This document shows, in pieces, positions 1 through 10,286 of a stretch of DNA of 64,000 nt (its first letter is position 1; every line of letters starts with the position of its first letter). Origin of the DNA: Falsochrobactrum shanghaiense (lineage in GTDB: Bacteria > Pseudomonadota > Alphaproteobacteria > Rhizobiales > Rhizobiaceae). The notes beneath the pieces are model-generated. The model saw only the letters and a program-made list of their open reading frames with translations. It was not told where the DNA came from and made no database searches. The stretch covers positions 1 to 64,000 of the forward strand of contig NZ_QGDB01000007.1 in NCBI RefSeq assembly GCF_003149535.1, given 5' to 3'. The translations under genes and the position numbers were made by a program.

Positions 1-1707
<1,707 letters not shown>

Positions 1708-1708
1708 A

Positions 1709-1963
1709 TCAGGAGGAGCGCTTCCTCCTTTGCCGTGACATCATCACTTCCTCTGCATAGCACTCCTGCGCCGCCTGCCTCGCCAGGATGCCGACCAGTC
1801 GCAGAAGGCGTGGGTCGGGATTGCCGCGTGGCGTAAACGTCAGCTCCGGCACGTCCAGCAGCAAGGATTCGAGCAGCGCTTCGCGCTCTCCTCCTGTCAT
1901 CTTTGCCGGGTTTCCTGGGGCTCGCAAGGTCATAACTTGCAGCATTCGCCCCGAGGGAAGCAT
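1709..1963 (-). CDS. Small hypothetical protein upstream of the recombinase
   Basis: An ORF of about 84 residues (96 if a TTG at 1999 is used) ends one base before the recombinase start, so the two are probably co-transcribed. It contains the stretch LLLDVPELTFTPRGNPDPR, a helical middle and a basic tail (MMSRQRRKRSS). I do not recognise a domain. No strong Shine-Dalgarno sequence marks a start; the ATG at 1963 was chosen over the TTG, and a later ATG at 1933 is also possible. Tight linkage suggests a recombination accessory or regulatory role, which is inference only. Confidence 0.55.
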   Translation of the reverse strand: MLPSGRMLQVMTLRAPGNPAKMTGGEREALLESLLLDVPELTFTPRGNPDPRLLRLVGILARQAAQECYAEEVMMSRQRRKRSS

Positions 1964-2154
1964 AAGCAACGGAAATTGAAGGCGAATATTCGGCGGCAAT
2001 TGGCGCGGGTGAGCGTGCTATCGCGTAGCTCAGCGTGTCCTGGCGAGCCATGGCGTAGCAAAATAACCTATCGGAATCCCTCGCTGGCCCGGTCATCATT
2101 GGCCTCGTCGCCTCTCCTCATGAGGTCATTGACTGTAGGCGCAACCTTATCGTA

Positions 2155-2172
2155 TTGTAATTCGCGATACAA
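2155..2172. promoter_or_regulatory. Inverted repeat upstream of the DUF1778/GNAT pair
   Basis: TTGTA (2155-2159) and TACAA (2168-2172) form an inverted repeat spaced by 8 bases, 30 bases before the antitoxin start. DUF1778 antitoxins carry an N-terminal ribbon-helix-helix domain and usually autorepress with the toxin at such sites, so this is a candidate operator. Assignment rests on position and symmetry. Confidence 0.5.
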
Positions 2173-2202
2173 GGCGCTATATGCCGACCAAGGAGATTCG
2201 CC

Positions 2203-2502
2203 ATGGCCACGACCGCCGAACGCAAGGAATACCCGATCTCGATGCGCTTGCCCGAGGCGGATGTCGCAATGATCGATCGCGCCGCCAGCTTGCGCGGCCG
2301 CTCGCGCACCGATTTCGTGCGCGACGCCGCTGTGCGCGCGGCCGAGGAGGTCGTCATGGAGCAGGGCCTGATCCGGATGAGCCCGGAGGGCTTCGCCGAG
2401 TTCATGGATGTGCTGGCGCGTCCGGCCGCTCCCGTTCCGGAGATGGTAGACGTTCTGAAGCGGCCCGCGCCATGGGAGCCCGGCTACGTGGCGAAGCGGT
2501 AA
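2203..2502 (+). CDS. DUF1778 (TacA-like) antitoxin
   Basis: The 99-residue protein has an N-terminal ribbon-helix-helix pattern (ISMRLPEADVAMIDRAA, then RTDFVRDAAVRAAEE), the DUF1778 signature of TacA/AtaR antitoxins. The C-terminal part (FAEFMDVLARP) resembles the segment that neutralises the partner acetyltransferase. It precedes the GNAT gene by only 4 bases, the standard order of these type II modules. The start follows AAGGAGATT with good spacing. It would bind and inhibit the toxin and repress the operon through the upstream repeat. On an ICE such a module commonly stabilises inheritance. Confidence 0.9.
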   Translation: MATTAERKEYPISMRLPEADVAMIDRAASLRGRSRTDFVRDAAVRAAEEVVMEQGLIRMSPEGFAEFMDVLARPAAPVPEMVDVLKRPAPWEPGYVAKR

Positions 2503-2506
2503 GCTC

Positions 2507-3016
2507 TTGCACCTTTCGGGTCCTGAACCGCTCTCTGCCGAACACGATGTGTCCGAGTTCACCTGTGGCAAGCCCACGCTTGACCACTGGCTGAAATCAC
2601 GCGCCCTCTCCAATCAGCAGAAGGGCTTCACCGCCGTCCTCGTCGTGCATGAGGCTGGGCGCGTGGTCGGCTTCTACGGCCTCGCGCCTACCGGTGTGGT
2701 GCCTTCGGTTCTGCCGCGTTCGATCAGGACGGGGCAGCCGCCCAACCCGGTCCCCTGTATGCTGCTCGGCCAACTCGCAACCGACACCGGATGGGCAGGG
2801 CTGGGCATCGGGACCGGTCTTGTGAAGCATGCTCTCCAGCGCTGCGTTCAGGCCGCATCGCTGATCGGCGGGCGGGCCTTGCTGGTCAACGCCGTCGACG
2901 GGGAGGCGGCCAAGTTCTGGAGGCGGCGTGGCTTCGAGCCTTCCAGGGATGATCCCCTGGTTCTGCTCCGCTCGATCAGCGACATCGCTGCCTCGCTCGG
3001 CGAGGGCGGTGGGTGA
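2507..3016 (+). CDS. GNAT-family toxin (TacT/AtaT-like)
   Basis: The 169-residue GNAT acetyltransferase has a typical toxin N-terminus (CGKPTLDHWLKSRA) and the acetyl-CoA loop GWAGLGIGTGL in QLATDTGWAGLGIG, plus a C-terminal FWRRRGFEP. In this family the protein acetylates the amino group of charged tRNAs and blocks translation. Its start is a TTG at 2507, 4 bases after the antitoxin stop, so translation is probably coupled; the first ATG lies far inside the conserved domain. The exact tRNA target cannot be read from sequence. Confidence 0.9.
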   Translation: MHLSGPEPLSAEHDVSEFTCGKPTLDHWLKSRALSNQQKGFTAVLVVHEAGRVVGFYGLAPTGVVPSVLPRSIRTGQPPNPVPCMLLGQLATDTGWAGLGIGTGLVKHALQRCVQAASLIGGRALLVNAVDGEAAKFWRRRGFEPSRDDPLVLLRSISDIAASLGEGGG

Positions 3017-3084
3017 AAGCTTGGCTGGCCTCCAACCGTAGCGATCCGCCCCTTCAGTCAGATTGAAGTAGATCAGATCCGCCC

Positions 3085-3561
3085 ATGCAAATTCGTCCTC
3101 CCCCATTGCCCACATTCCACTGGCAGATGTTCGTGCTTTCCTTCGCGCTATTCTGGGCGGTCGGCGGCATGCCCGAACCTGCCAAGGCTCAGCCTCGGCC
3201 GCAGATTGCGAAGTGCGTTCCCGGCCAGGCCCGTACCGCCGACGAATATTGCCTCGTTGATGGCGACACGATCTGGATCGACGGGGAAAAGCTGCGCATG
3301 GAAGGCTACGACACCCCGGAACCGCAAACCCACATCTGTGGTGGCGACGCCGAAATCGCGCTGGCACACCGAGCCAGTGATCGGGTGATCGAGCTGCTGA
3401 ACTCGCACGACTGGACCGTCGAATATGGAGAGCCGGACAACACCGGCACGCGGACGCTCGTGACGATCAGAATCGGTGGTCGCGACATCGGTGACATCCT
3501 GATTGCCGAAAGGCTGGCCAGACCCTGGCCCGATGGCGAAGAATGGTGGTGCAACCCGTAG
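3085..3561 (+). CDS. Exported thermonuclease-like (SNase fold) protein
   Basis: The 158-residue protein begins with a hydrophobic segment (FVLSFALFWAVGG) and a signal-peptide-like cleavage region (AKAQP). The following domain has SNase features: LVDGDTIWIDGEKLRMEGYDTPE and later GRDIGDILIAERLARPW. The segment that normally carries D-Y-G-R is NTGTRTL here, so a catalytic residue may be missing and nuclease activity is uncertain. A better-preserved paralogue lies at 34030-34398. Alphaproteobacterial ICEs often carry such proteins next to antirestriction genes; whether they act on DNA in the periplasm is unknown. Confidence 0.75.
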   Translation: MQIRPPPLPTFHWQMFVLSFALFWAVGGMPEPAKAQPRPQIAKCVPGQARTADEYCLVDGDTIWIDGEKLRMEGYDTPEPQTHICGGDAEIALAHRASDRVIELLNSHDWTVEYGEPDNTGTRTLVTIRIGGRDIGDILIAERLARPWPDGEEWWCNP

Positions 3562-3789
3562 ACGTTAGTTCCACGCCGTCGACCGCCTGGCGAGATCAAA
3601 CTAACTCACTGTGCGCCCCTTCTCTGTCGTTTCGACGATGATCCGCTGATCCTGGAAGCAGCTTTTCAGCGCCCAGTGTGACCAAGGCTTTGCCGTGCGA
3701 GGTAGGCGCGACTTGATGGAGTAGCTGTTCATCGCACTTGCATTCCCGCCGCTCGGATTCGACAACTGGTGTACTCGGGGGAAAATGCC

Positions 3790-5835
3790 ATGCAGCTTGA
3801 GCGTGCTCGCATCAGAAATTTCCGTTCACTTCGCGATGTCGAAGTCGTTTTTGGCGCACACACCGCATTGATCGGCGGCAATGGCGCAGGAAAGTCTTCA
3901 ATCTTGAAGGCTATCGAGAAGTTCTACTCGACTACGAAAAACTGCGACGCTGACGATTTCTTTGGACGCGATCAAGGGCAGCCGATCGAGATTGAACTAA
4001 CCTTTCACCAGCTTAGCGAGCAAGAAGCCGCAGCGTTCGAGGATCGGGTGCGGGATGGTAGGTTGGTCGTCACCCGCATTTTTGACGGAGGTCCATCAAG
4101 TGGACGCTATCATGGTGTCGTTCCACAGATTCCCGACTTCGTCGCTGTTCGGGCTCATTCCGCAGCCACACCCAAGCGCGCTGCTTATAATGCCCTGCGC
4201 GAGAATAACCCACTCTACGCCGACCTTCCCACTGCTGGCAGTGCGGCAGCGGTCGACCAGGCGATGCTAACCTGGGAGGCTGAGCATCCCGATCAGTTGG
4301 TGCTGCTGCCCGACGATGGTCAGTTTTTCGGATTCCAGAACAACAGCCGAGGCAAGCTCCAGCAGCACACGAGCTTCGTGTTCATTCCGGCGGTTCGCGA
4401 CGCATCAGCGGACGCGGCGGACGGCAAGACGAGCGTCATCGGCAAACTACTCGAACTGCTAGTGCGCAGTCAGATCCTTCAGCGGCCGGACGTTCAAGCG
4501 TTCAAGGCGCAGTTGACCGAGGCCTACCAGGCCTTGGTATCCGCCGAAAATATGCCTGAACTCGGTGCGCTCGCTGGGACCCTCACCGCCGACCTGCGGG
4601 GTTTGTATCAAGATGCTGAAGTTTCGTTGGCCTGGCGCGAGGTCGGCGAGATGCCAGTCCCGTTGCCAATGGCGGATGTGTTTCTCAAGGACGAAGGCTT
4701 CGGTGGACCGGTGGACAGGCAAGGTCACGGCCTCCAGCGTGCCTTCATCTTTACACTTCTCCAGCATCTTGCGCGAACTGCCGTGCCGGAGGGCGACGAG
4801 GCACCCCCTGATAGTGACGTTGACGGCAGTGATGACGCGCCCGCTGCGGCTGCGGCTGCGGTCATGGCGCAGGCACCGACGCTTATCCTCGCAATTGAAG
4901 AACCCGAACTGTATCAGCATCCGACCAAACAGCGGCACTTCGCGGAAGTGCTGCGGGGCTTGAGTAGCGGTACGCTCCCTGGCGCGCAGGGCCACACACA
5001 GGTTATCTTCGGTTCGCACTCGCCAATGTTCATTTCGATGGGGAAGGCCGACGAGATCAGGCTTACCCGGCGCTCGCATTGTGACGACAGTGAATTCAAG
5101 CAATGCAGCCTGCAAGCGCTGGATCTCGGCACCGTTGCGCAGAAGCTCGAACGCGGCTGGAATAAGCCCGCTGGCACTTTCAGTGCACAGACTTTGATGC
5201 CGCGGTTGCACATTCTCGGTGCTGAATTGGCCGAAGGCTTTTTCGCCACCGGTGTGATTCTGGTTGAGGGCCGAAGCGATAAAGCGGCGCTCACCGCGAC
5301 GGCGCGGATGCTCGGCGTGAATTTCGAGGCGGCCGGCATCGCCATCCTGTCAACCGAAGGCAAAGCCAATCTCGATCGTCCCTATGTGATTTTTCGCGAG
5401 CTGGGTATTCCAACCTTCATGCTATGGGATTGCGACCAGCAGTTACCCGAGGCTAAACGAACGCCGGCAACCGATCTTGCTTTGAGCAAGCTCGCTAAGC
5501 CGAACGATCAGATCGACGCCGCGCCCACTAGCGACCTCATCAGCGATTGTTACGCGCATTTCGAAAAGACATTGGAGCACAAGCTCAAGGAGGATCTCAC
5601 GCCTGAAGTACACACGGCGTGCCTTGCTGCTGCCTGCGAACCCTTTGGTGTGCATCCGAGCAACGATGCGCAGAAGATACCGGAAATCGTCTATCAGACA
5701 CTTCTCCGTGCTAAAGAACAGGGCCACGAGAGCGAGATGCTGAAGAGCCTCGTCCGTGCCATGTGGCGTTTCTTCCGCGATGAGGAAATCCCGGACCCGA
5801 CGGAGGCGCAAGCTCCGGTAGCAGTGGGTGCGTGA
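3790..5835 (+). CDS. OLD-family ATPase/TOPRIM nuclease, first gene of a Mre11/Rad50-like operon
   Basis: The 681-residue protein has an N-terminal ABC-type ATPase with Walker A GGNGAGKS (residues 29-36) after RIRNFRSLRDVEVVFG, a Walker B region (LILAIEEPELYQHP) and a histidine switch (GSHSPMF). The C-terminal half has a TOPRIM domain with VILVEGRSDKAAL and an acidic pair in MLWDCDQ. This is the OLD nuclease architecture, which nicks or degrades DNA and occurs in several phage-defence systems. The ATG at 3790 was chosen because GGGGGA precedes it; a GTG at 3769 adds seven residues. A phosphoesterase and a Rad50-like gene follow, so it probably works with them. GC looks lower than in nearby ICE core genes. 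Confidence 0.9.
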   Translation: MQLERARIRNFRSLRDVEVVFGAHTALIGGNGAGKSSILKAIEKFYSTTKNCDADDFFGRDQGQPIEIELTFHQLSEQEAAAFEDRVRDGRLVVTRIFDGGPSSGRYHGVVPQIPDFVAVRAHSAATPKRAAYNALRENNPLYADLPTAGSAAAVDQAMLTWEAEHPDQLVLLPDDGQFFGFQNNSRGKLQQHTSFVFIPAVRDASADAADGKTSVIGKLLELLVRSQILQRPDVQAFKAQLTEAYQALVSAENMPELGALAGTLTADLRGLYQDAEVSLAWREVGEMPVPLPMADVFLKDEGFGGPVDRQGHGLQRAFIFTLLQHLARTAVPEGDEAPPDSDVDGSDDAPAAAAAAVMAQAPTLILAIEEPELYQHPTKQRHFAEVLRGLSSGTLPGAQGHTQVIFGSHSPMFISMGKADEIRLTRRSHCDDSEFKQCSLQALDLGTVAQKLERGWNKPAGTFSAQTLMPRLHILGAELAEGFFATGVILVEGRSDKAALTATARMLGVNFEAAGIAILSTEGKANLDRPYVIFRELGIPTFMLWDCDQQLPEAKRTPATDLALSKLAKPNDQIDAAPTSDLISDCYAHFEKTLEHKLKEDLTPEVHTACLAAACEPFGVHPSNDAQKIPEIVYQTLLRAKEQGHESEMLKSLVRAMWRFFRDEEIPDPTEAQAPVAVGA

Positions 5836-5868
5836 TCCATGTGTGGCACTGTAACGAGGAACTGATTC

Positions 5869-6996
5869 GTGGCGACGCTCAAGATCATCCATACGGCTGA
5901 CTGGCAGCTCGGAAAGCCGTTCGGGCGCTTTCCGCAGGAGGTGCGTAGTGCGTTGGCTGAGGCTCGCCTCGATGCCATCGATCGCCTCGGTGCTGCGGCA
6001 ATATCCAGCGGTGCCACGCACATCGTCGTCGCCGGTGATGTGTTCGACAACGTCGAACCCGGCGACCGCATCGTCACGCAGATGCTGTCACGTATGCAGC
6101 GGGCGTCGGTCACCTGGTGGCTGATGCCGGGCAACCACGATCATGCGCGAGCCGGTGGACTCTGGAGCAGGCTGCGCGGGCGTGCGCCTGCCTCAGTCCG
6201 GATCGTGGACACTCCCGAGCCTATTGAGATGGAGCAGGGTGCTTGGCTTCTGCCGGCGCCCCTGGAGCACCGGAAGACGGTGTCCGATCCTTCCGCGGCG
6301 ATGGTCGATATGACGACGCCGCCGGGGGCACTCCGCATCGGTCTCGCACATGGCTCCATCACAGAGTTTGGCGCCACCGGAGAGAGCTCCAATCTGATCC
6401 CGCCGGATCGCGCCAAGTCCGCGGGCCTTGACTACCTCGCGCTCGGGGACTGGCATGGCTTTTTGACGGTTGGCGACCGGACCGCTTACAGCGGGACCCC
6501 TGAAATTGACCGGTTCGGGCGCGATGAGCCGGGCGGCTGCATCGGCGTGAGCCTGCGATCCAACGAAACGCCCGAGCTGCAGCGGATCGAGACCGGTCGA
6601 TATCGCTGGATGTCGCGCCGCTGGAGTATGGAGAACATGGAAGACTTGGACCGTGAACTCGCCGCGCTCCGCAGCGAGGCGCGTTTGTCGGACGTGCTCC
6701 TTTCGCTCCATCTCGTCGGTGTGGTGAGTCTCGCCGACCGCGTCACGATGACGTCGGCCGTCCAGGACTGTCTGGCGCACGAACTGCGGCATTTGGAACT
6801 CGACGCGGATGGCCTGACCGCGCGTCCGACGGCAGAGGACGTCGCCCAAATCGATGTCCAAGGTGCGCTCGCCGGGGCGACTGCTACCCTACAGGCCAGG
6901 GCTACCGGATCGGGTTCCGATGCCCAGATCGCCGCCGCGGCGCTGGAGCGTCTCTATGTCGAGGCGATGCGATTCGATGCGGAGGTTGCGCGATGA
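5869..6996 (+). CDS. Mre11/SbcD/YhaO-like metallophosphoesterase
   Basis: The 375-residue protein has the calcineurin-like motifs in order: IIHTADWQLG, AGDVFDN, MPGNHDHA, AHGS and LGDWHGF, which bind two metals in Mre11/SbcD nucleases. The first motif has Q where SbcD has H (DWHLG), an oddity seen directly. The GTG start at 5869 follows AACGAGGAA. The 3' end overlaps the next gene by four bases (ATGA), indicating translational coupling to its Rad50-like partner. Together the two resemble SbcD/SbcC or Bacillus YhaO/YhaN, which process DNA ends. Coupling to an OLD nuclease upstream is unusual and suggests a defence or repair complex. Confidence 0.88.
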   Translation: MATLKIIHTADWQLGKPFGRFPQEVRSALAEARLDAIDRLGAAAISSGATHIVVAGDVFDNVEPGDRIVTQMLSRMQRASVTWWLMPGNHDHARAGGLWSRLRGRAPASVRIVDTPEPIEMEQGAWLLPAPLEHRKTVSDPSAAMVDMTTPPGALRIGLAHGSITEFGATGESSNLIPPDRAKSAGLDYLALGDWHGFLTVGDRTAYSGTPEIDRFGRDEPGGCIGVSLRSNETPELQRIETGRYRWMSRRWSMENMEDLDRELAALRSEARLSDVLLSLHLVGVVSLADRVTMTSAVQDCLAHELRHLELDADGLTARPTAEDVAQIDVQGALAGATATLQARATGSGSDAQIAAAALERLYVEAMRFDAEVAR

Positions 6997-9620
6997 TCCT
7001 CAAATCCCTGGAGGTCGAGAACTTCCGCAAGTTCCGCGAACCGCTACGCATCGACGGCTTCACCGACGGTTTGAACATCGTAGTCGAGCCGAACGAGACG
7101 GGCAAATCTACCCTATTGGAGGCCCTGCGTGCGGCCTTCTTCATCCGCTACTCCGCCAAGACCGAACTCGTCCGTTCCTATGTCCCGACTGGTGATGACG
7201 TGGCGCCCCGTGTCACTGTCGGCTTCGGCCTCAACGGGCAGACTTGGAGGCTCGAGAAGCAGTTCATGAAGTCTCCCTCCGTGCGACTTACCGGCGCGAG
7301 CGGGCGACGAGAGAGCGATGCGGCCGAAGAAGCGCTGCAGGAGCTGCTCGGATTCGAGCGGGGCAACAACCGGGGCAGCGATCCCGAAACGCGCGGGCCC
7401 CTTGGCATGCTCTGGGTCGAGCAGGCGACGGCACTCTCCGTGGAGAGTCCAAACCGCATCGTGCGCGATACCGTTCGGGGAGTGCTCGAGGCGGAAGTCG
7501 GCGCGGTGACGGGTGGTCGACGCTTTGACGCGATCCGGGCCAGCATCGAAGCGGCATATTCAGCGCTGCGCACATCGGCGACGGGCAAGTCGCGCGGCGA
7601 CTTAGCGGTGGCAGAGGCTCGCGTGTCCACGGCGACGGCTGCCCGCCAGGCGGCCGAGACCAACTTCCATGAATACGAGAACACTCTCACCGAGTTGGAC
7701 GCGGCGAGGTCACGGCTTAGGATTATCGAGCGTGATCTCGTCGACCCAGAGGCGGCGGAGCAGCGAAAAAAGCTCGAGGCGGACCAGAAGGTCGCGGAGA
7801 CCGCCTCTCTGCGGTCGACTGCGGCGGAGGCGCAATTCGGACGCGCCGACGAGGTCGCGAAGACGGCTTCGTCGAGGATCGAGCGATTGGACGCAGCCGA
7901 GGCTCGCGTCGGATCCGCCGGCACATACCTCGAAGAGAAGGCTCGTCTGCGGGACGAAGCCAAGGCTGAGGCTGCTCGTGCCGGTGAGGAGGAAAAATCA
8001 CTCCGCGCCGCGCTCGACGAGGCTCGCGCGGAAAGGGAGAAACACGAGGAGGCACTGTCCTCCGCACGCGCGCGATTGCGCGGGTTCGCTAATGCCGCGG
8101 GCGCTCGTCGCGCGATCGATGCGCGAAAAGCTCTAGCCGAGCTAGAGGAGCGTGAGCGTGCGCTGGTTGATGACTCCGCCGGGGCCGTCGATAGTGACGA
8201 CCTTGAGGAGATTACCGAACTCGAGCTTGCCGCCATCCAGGCACGCGCCCGGTTCGAAGCAGGCGCTGTGAAGGTAGAAGTCGAACTCGGGGCGGGCGCA
8301 TCTTTGAGGATTGACGGGTTGACGACCGACGTCACCAGCGTTGACGTCCTCAAGACCACCAAGTTCGAGTTGGGTGATGCGGGCAGCCTAGTCGTGCGCC
8401 CGCCGCAGGGTTCGGGTCAGTCCATTGAGGCCGATCTTGCAGCGGCGACGGAAGAACTCGCTTCCGCCTTGCGGTCGCTCGGCATCAAGTCGCATGCGGA
8501 GGGCGTGGCCCGGAACGAACGGGCCTCCGCTGCCAAGCGCGAGTTGAAGGCGCTCCGGACACAGATCGCCTCGGCATGTCCTGGAGATCCGACAATCGGG
8601 TTGGCGCCCGGGGCAGATGCCCTGCGCGCCTTCGTGGCCGAGCTGGGCGACATCGCCGACGTTGTCGCCCCAACCGACAATGTCGACACGCTGGAGAAGG
8701 CGGTGGTCGACGCCAAGCTCGCCGAGGCTGCCGCATCCGGAAAGCGCGAAGACGGGAGGACGGCTCTGTCGAAGGCGGAGAGTACGCTCGCAACGGCCGA
8801 AGCCGATTATTCCGCAGCCATCCGCGAATCCGAGGCTGCGGCTGAAGATCTCCGGAACCTCCTAGAGATCGGGGATCGGGAAACGCTCGAAGCGGCGCGC
8901 GGTGAGGCTCAGCGGGAGCGTGCCGCGAAGTTCGAAGCTCTCGAGAAGGCGCGCGAAAGCGCCACGTCTTTCGACGCCGACGCTATCCGACGCCGCATTG
9001 TGAACCTCGATCGTGCCGCCAGCCGGGCCGGCGAGGAACGACTTGAACTGACCGCCCGGATCGCGTCGCTCGAATCCACGATCGTTAGGGAAGGGACAAA
9101 CGGGCCTGCCGGTCGCCTTGCCGAAACGCGGGAGGAAGAGGAGGCCGCGATCGCCGCTTGCGATCGTTTGCGGCATGAGGCCGACATGCTTGAGGTGCTC
9201 CGCGAGGCGCTGTCGGATGCCGCGAATGAAGCGTCGAGGACATTCCTCGCACCCGTCACGGCTCGGGCTAGTCGATACATCCAGCAGCTTCTTCCCGGAT
9301 GTGATCTGTCATTCAACGAGGAGCTCGGGCTGACCGGCCTCACGAGGGCGGGGATCGATGAATCCTGTGGTGATCTCAGTCGAGGCACGCAGGAGCAGTT
9401 GGCGATATTGACTCGGCTCGCGTTTGCGGACCTCCTGCTCGAGGATGGAGCGCCGATCTCTCTGATCCTCGACGACCCTCTCGTCTATTCCGATGATGCC
9501 CGCTTGGAGACGATGACCGACATCCTGCAGGACGCTTCGAAGCGGATGCAGGTGATACTTCTCACGTGCCGGTCGAAGGCTTTTCGTCACGTCGAAGCCA
9601 ATAGGATCACGCTGAGATGA
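6993..9620 (+). CDS. Rad50/SbcC/YhaN-like coiled-coil ATPase
   Basis: The 875-residue protein starts ILKSLEVENFRKFREP, followed by Walker A PNETGKST where the usual first glycine is Glu, as VEPNETGKST. Long Ala/Glu-rich coiled coils (about 200-390 and 600-720) flank a beta-rich insert around residues 425-475. The C-terminal lobe has a signature-like DLSRGTQEQ and Walker B LILDDPLVYSDD. No CxxC zinc hook is visible, which separates it from true Rad50/SbcC and favours YhaN-like proteins. It overlaps the phosphoesterase upstream by four bases and its stop overlaps the next start (ATGA). It likely clamps DNA and regulates the phosphoesterase; the link to OLD is inferred. Confidence 0.88.
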   Translation: MILKSLEVENFRKFREPLRIDGFTDGLNIVVEPNETGKSTLLEALRAAFFIRYSAKTELVRSYVPTGDDVAPRVTVGFGLNGQTWRLEKQFMKSPSVRLTGASGRRESDAAEEALQELLGFERGNNRGSDPETRGPLGMLWVEQATALSVESPNRIVRDTVRGVLEAEVGAVTGGRRFDAIRASIEAAYSALRTSATGKSRGDLAVAEARVSTATAARQAAETNFHEYENTLTELDAARSRLRIIERDLVDPEAAEQRKKLEADQKVAETASLRSTAAEAQFGRADEVAKTASSRIERLDAAEARVGSAGTYLEEKARLRDEAKAEAARAGEEEKSLRAALDEARAEREKHEEALSSARARLRGFANAAGARRAIDARKALAELEERERALVDDSAGAVDSDDLEEITELELAAIQARARFEAGAVKVEVELGAGASLRIDGLTTDVTSVDVLKTTKFELGDAGSLVVRPPQGSGQSIEADLAAATEELASALRSLGIKSHAEGVARNERASAAKRELKALRTQIASACPGDPTIGLAPGADALRAFVAELGDIADVVAPTDNVDTLEKAVVDAKLAEAAASGKREDGRTALSKAESTLATAEADYSAAIRESEAAAEDLRNLLEIGDRETLEAARGEAQRERAAKFEALEKARESATSFDADAIRRRIVNLDRAASRAGEERLELTARIASLESTIVREGTNGPAGRLAETREEEEAAIAACDRLRHEADMLEVLREALSDAANEASRTFLAPVTARASRYIQQLLPGCDLSFNEELGLTGLTRAGIDESCGDLSRGTQEQLAILTRLAFADLLLEDGAPISLILDDPLVYSDDARLETMTDILQDASKRMQVILLTCRSKAFRHVEANRITLR

Positions 9621-9991
9621 GCAAACGGATGGATGCGGCGAACCGCTACAGGCTCGCCTTCACTGAAGCGGAGGAGGCGCTGGTCGCACGGATCGATTTG
9701 CGTTGATCGCATGCCAACCATGCCGAGGCCCGTGCTGCCTACCTCGCGAACCAAGCCGATCTTGGATATGTTGAGATCGCTGAGAGAGCGGGACGCCGTG
9801 CCTGCTCAACGGATCAGCTATTGGACCCAGATTATCAGCCTGGACGCTTGAAGGGCTCATATGAGCAGCCGTTCGAGCGCAATGATTGCCGGAGCGAGGA
9901 AATCTATACTGGCCTTCCCGCGAGGCGCTCGTCGAGAACCGGCTCGTCCCAGGTGCGCGTCACCCCGAGCCACTTGTCGATCACCGCCTGA
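9617..9991 (+). pseudogene. Fourth small gene of the OLD operon, interrupted by an in-frame TGA
   Basis: An ATG at 9617 overlaps the stop of the Rad50-like gene (ATGA), implying a coupled gene. It reads MSKRMDAANRYRLAFTEAEE and reaches TGA at 9704-9706 after 29 codons. The same frame stays open without another stop to 9989 and gives protein-like sequence (AEARAAYLANQADLGYVEIA). The simplest view is a small protein of about 95-124 residues broken by a nonsense change or sequence error. Its true end is unclear because the last ~90 bases overlap the opposite-strand gene at 9904. No domain is recognised. Confidence 0.5.
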
Positions 9992-10284
9992 AACTGGGGC
10001 TCTGCGAAACAGGTCTGGAACGTGTAGAGGCGATTGACCACTTGCCGCATCAGGTCGCGCATCTCCTCATCGTCGAACCGCGACACGCTTCCCCAGGGGA
10101 TGTGGTTGCCGTCGGCGTCGATGACGAAGACATCGGAATAGTCACCGGTCTTCGTGACCGGGACCGGCCCCGCATGCAGGTCCTCCAGCATGCTGTTGCG
10201 GACGCAGATCATCGCCATCGCCTTGGCGAGCGTCGCCGCTAACTGTTCTTCTTCCTTCCGGCCCATTTTCGTCCTCCGGATCAT
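9904..10284 (-). CDS. Hypothetical protein upstream-linked to yedK
   Basis: The 126-residue protein has a helical N-terminus (GRKEEEQLAATLAKAMAMICVRN), a strand-rich centre (DYSDVFVIDADGNHIPWGSVSRF) and a helical tail. I recognise no catalytic motif or named domain. It is encoded directly after yedK on the same strand with 2 bases between stop and start, so the two are almost certainly co-transcribed. Role unknown; the partner and the divergent LexA-box gene cluster suggest a link to DNA damage, as inference only. Confidence 0.7.
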   Translation of the reverse strand: MIRRTKMGRKEEEQLAATLAKAMAMICVRNSMLEDLHAGPVPVTKTGDYSDVFVIDADGNHIPWGSVSRFDDEEMRDLMRQVVNRLYTFQTCFAEPQFQAVIDKWLGVTRTWDEPVLDERLAGRPV

Positions 10285-10286
10285 TG

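Noticed and set aside
3790..9620. Calling the nuclease operon Gabija or SbcCD
   Set aside because: No UvrD-like helicase follows the OLD gene, so it is not Gabija; the coiled-coil ATPase lacks a CxxC hook, so it is not a standard SbcC.
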